NCBI GenBank assembly: GCA_046590575.1
Contig: JBKJUS010000087.1
Location: forward strand, 1 to 5,880
DNA: 5,880 bases
Direction of reading: 5' to 3'
DNA from: DATLNF01 sp046590575
Lineage (GTDB): Bacteria > Actinomycetota > Actinomycetes > BP-191
The notes under the pieces were generated by a model, which saw only the letters and a list, made by a program, of their open reading frames with translations, was not told the origin of the DNA and made no database searches. The position numbers and the translations under genes were made by a program. Of the stretch, positions 4,576-5,880 are shown piece after piece (within the stretch, counting starts at the first letter, position 1; each line of letters begins with the position of its first letter).

Positions 4576-5880
4576 CCGGCAGGTATCTCCGCGGTCGCCG
4601 TGACGACGGGCGCACGCAGTGCGTGCGGATCGACCAGACGCTGGCTGATGACCGCGAGGATCTCGGCCACGGCGTCGTCCACCGGTACGCCGTTGGCCTG
4701 CGTGCCGTCGCGGTAGCGGAAGGACACTGCACCCGCTGCCACGTCGTCACCGCCGGCGAGCAGCATGAATGGCACCTTCTGCTTCTGCGCGTTGCGAATC
4801 TTCTTCTGCATCCGCTCGTCCGCGTCGTCGACCTCGACCCGCACCCCTGCAGCGCGCAGACGGGCAGCGACATCGTCGAGGTAGCCGACGTGCTCCTCCG
4901 CGATCGGGATCCCGACAACCTGCACGGGCGCCAGCCACGCGGGGAAGGCTCCGGCGTAGTGCTCGGTGAGGACGCCGAAGAAGCGCTCCACGGAGCCGAA
5001 GAGCGCGCGGTGGATCATGATCGGCCGCTGGCGAGTGCCGTCGGCCGCCTGGTACTCGAGCTCAAAGCGCTGTGGCAGCTGGAAGTCGACCTGGATCGTC
5101 GACATCTGCCAGGTGCGACCGATCGCATCCCTGGCCTGGACGGAGATCTTCGGGCCGTAGAACGCTGCGCCACCGGGGTCGGCCGCCAGTTCCAGTCCGG
5201 ACTCCTCCGCCGCGACGCGCAGCGCCTCGGTCGCCTCGTCCCACTCCTCCTGCGCGCCGATGAACTTCTCGGACTCGTCGCGGGTTGAGAGCTCGAGGTA
5301 GAAGTCGGACAGGCCGTAGTCGGCGAGCAGTCCCAGCACGAAGTCAAGTGTGCTCTTGAGCTCGGCGACCATCTGCTCTTTGGTGCAGTAGATGTGCGCG
5401 TCGTCCATGGTCAGGCCACGGACCCGGGTGAGCCCATGCACCACACCGGACTTCTCGAAGCGGTAGACGGTGCCGAACTCGAAGAGCCGCAGCGGAAGCT
5501 CGCGGTAGGACCGCCCACGCGACCGGAAGATGAGGTTGTGGAACGGGCAGTTCATCGGCTTGAGGTAGTAGTCCGCGCCCTCCATCTGCATGGGGGGGTA
5601 CATGCCGTCGGCGTACCACTGCAGATGCCCCGAGGTCTCGAACAACGCAGCCTTGGTGATGTGCGGGGTGTTGACGAACGAGTAGCCCGCCTCCTCGTGC
5701 CGCTTGAACGAGTACTCCTCCATGATCCGGCGTACGACGCCGCCCTTGGGGTGGAACACCGCGAGACCACTGCCGATCTCGTCGGGAAAGCTAAACAAAT
5801 CCAGCTCGACGCCGAGCTTGCGGTGGTCGCGCTTCTCCGCCTCCTCGAGCATGTGCAGGTGGGCCTTCAGCGCATCCTTG
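4572..5880 (-). CDS. thrS: Threonyl-tRNA synthetase, N-terminal part beyond the window
   Basis: The visible 435 codons cover the class II catalytic core and anticodon-binding domain of ThrRS, which joins threonine to tRNA-Thr in the cytosol. The frame remains open at the right edge, and full-length bacterial enzymes are about 640-690 residues, so the TGS and editing domains should lie outside. Counting from the first visible codon, motif 1 is near 35-75 (GSGLAVFHPKGG). The zinc cysteine lies in MNCPFH near 108, motif 2 with TRVRG and DDAHIYC falls near 150-165, and motif 3 with the second zinc histidine in MIHRALFGSVERF is near 285-300. The three zinc ligands (Cys, His, His) used to recognise threonine are all present. 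The anticodon-binding domain runs from about 315 (APVQVVGIPIAEEHVGYLDD) to about 416, followed by a short tail of roughly 18 residues. The ATG at 5852 is internal (MLEEAEKRDHRKLG), not the start. The stop overlaps the HIT gene start, placing thrS upstream in the operon. Confidence 0.97.
   Translation of the reverse strand, partial: KDALKAHLHMLEEAEKRDHRKLGVELDLFSFPDEIGSGLAVFHPKGGVVRRIMEEYSFKRHEEAGYSFVNTPHITKAALFETSGHLQWYADGMYPPMQMEGADYYLKPMNCPFHNLIFRSRGRSYRELPLRLFEFGTVYRFEKSGVVHGLTRVRGLTMDDAHIYCTKEQMVAELKSTLDFVLGLLADYGLSDFYLELSTRDESEKFIGAQEEWDEATEALRVAAEESGLELAADPGGAAFYGPKISVQARDAIGRTWQMSTIQVDFQLPQRFELEYQAADGTRQRPIMIHRALFGSVERFFGVLTEHYAGAFPAWLAPVQVVGIPIAEEHVGYLDDVAARLRAAGVRVEVDDADERMQKKIRNAQKQKVPFMLLAGGDDVAAGAVSFRYRDGTQANGVPVDDAVAEILAVISQRLVDPHALRAPVVTATAEIPAG

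Noticed and set aside
5380..5410. Met in place of the Gln found in E. coli ThrRS before the DDAH zinc-binding motif, considered as an inhibitor-resistance change
   Set aside because: As I recall, mycobacterial ThrRS also reads LTMDDAH here, so it looks like the actinobacterial norm. The thrS-HIT context also points to the housekeeping copy rather than a self-resistance duplicate.
5770..5852. ATG at 5852 as the thrS start codon
   Set aside because: The frame continues upstream in good ThrRS sequence (KDALKAHLH) to the window edge, and starting here would omit part of the catalytic core along with the TGS and editing domains.

Overview
This is a high-GC window with strongly G/C-ending codons, and every supported gene lies on the minus strand. 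The proteins look actinobacterial: a ThrRS directly followed by an HIT-family Ap4A phosphorylase, a carbohydrate-type ABC transporter, and a secreted DUF11 protein with an Arg-rich signal peptide. An actinomycete such as a member of the Micromonosporaceae or Streptomycetales fits. The genus is an inference, not a reading.

Layout in transcription order, from high to low coordinates: threonyl-tRNA synthetase (5' end beyond the right edge, stop at 4572); HIT/histidine-triad protein (4575-4048); MalG-type ABC permease (4051-3239); MalK/UgpC-type ABC ATPase with TOBE domain (3242-2202); MalF-type ABC permease (2205-1312). Each junction is a 4-nt overlap in which the stop codon lies inside the next gene's start (GTGA, ATGA, GTGA, ATGA), so the five genes look like one translationally coupled operon. 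A 133-bp gap (1179-1311) follows. It holds inverted repeats and a TTGACA hexamer, and it precedes a separate secreted protein gene (1178 down past the left edge) with an N-terminal adhesin-like domain and the start of a DUF11 repeat.

Function: ThrRS charges tRNA-Thr, and aminoacyl-tRNA synthetases can form Ap4A as a side product. The HIT protein belongs to the family that breaks Ap4A down, which gives thrS-HIT pairing a plausible logic. The three ABC genes form a near-complete carbohydrate-type importer, but no substrate-binding protein is encoded in the visible part of the operon or next to it. In mycobacteria the thrS-HIT pair is followed by pgsA and the phosphatidylinositol mannoside genes. 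Here the transporter occupies that position.

I found no CRISPR array, transposon, tRNA, rRNA or obviously novel multi-gene system. The most unusual points are the transporter's place in a housekeeping operon, its lack of a binding protein, and the unbroken series of four 4-nt overlaps.
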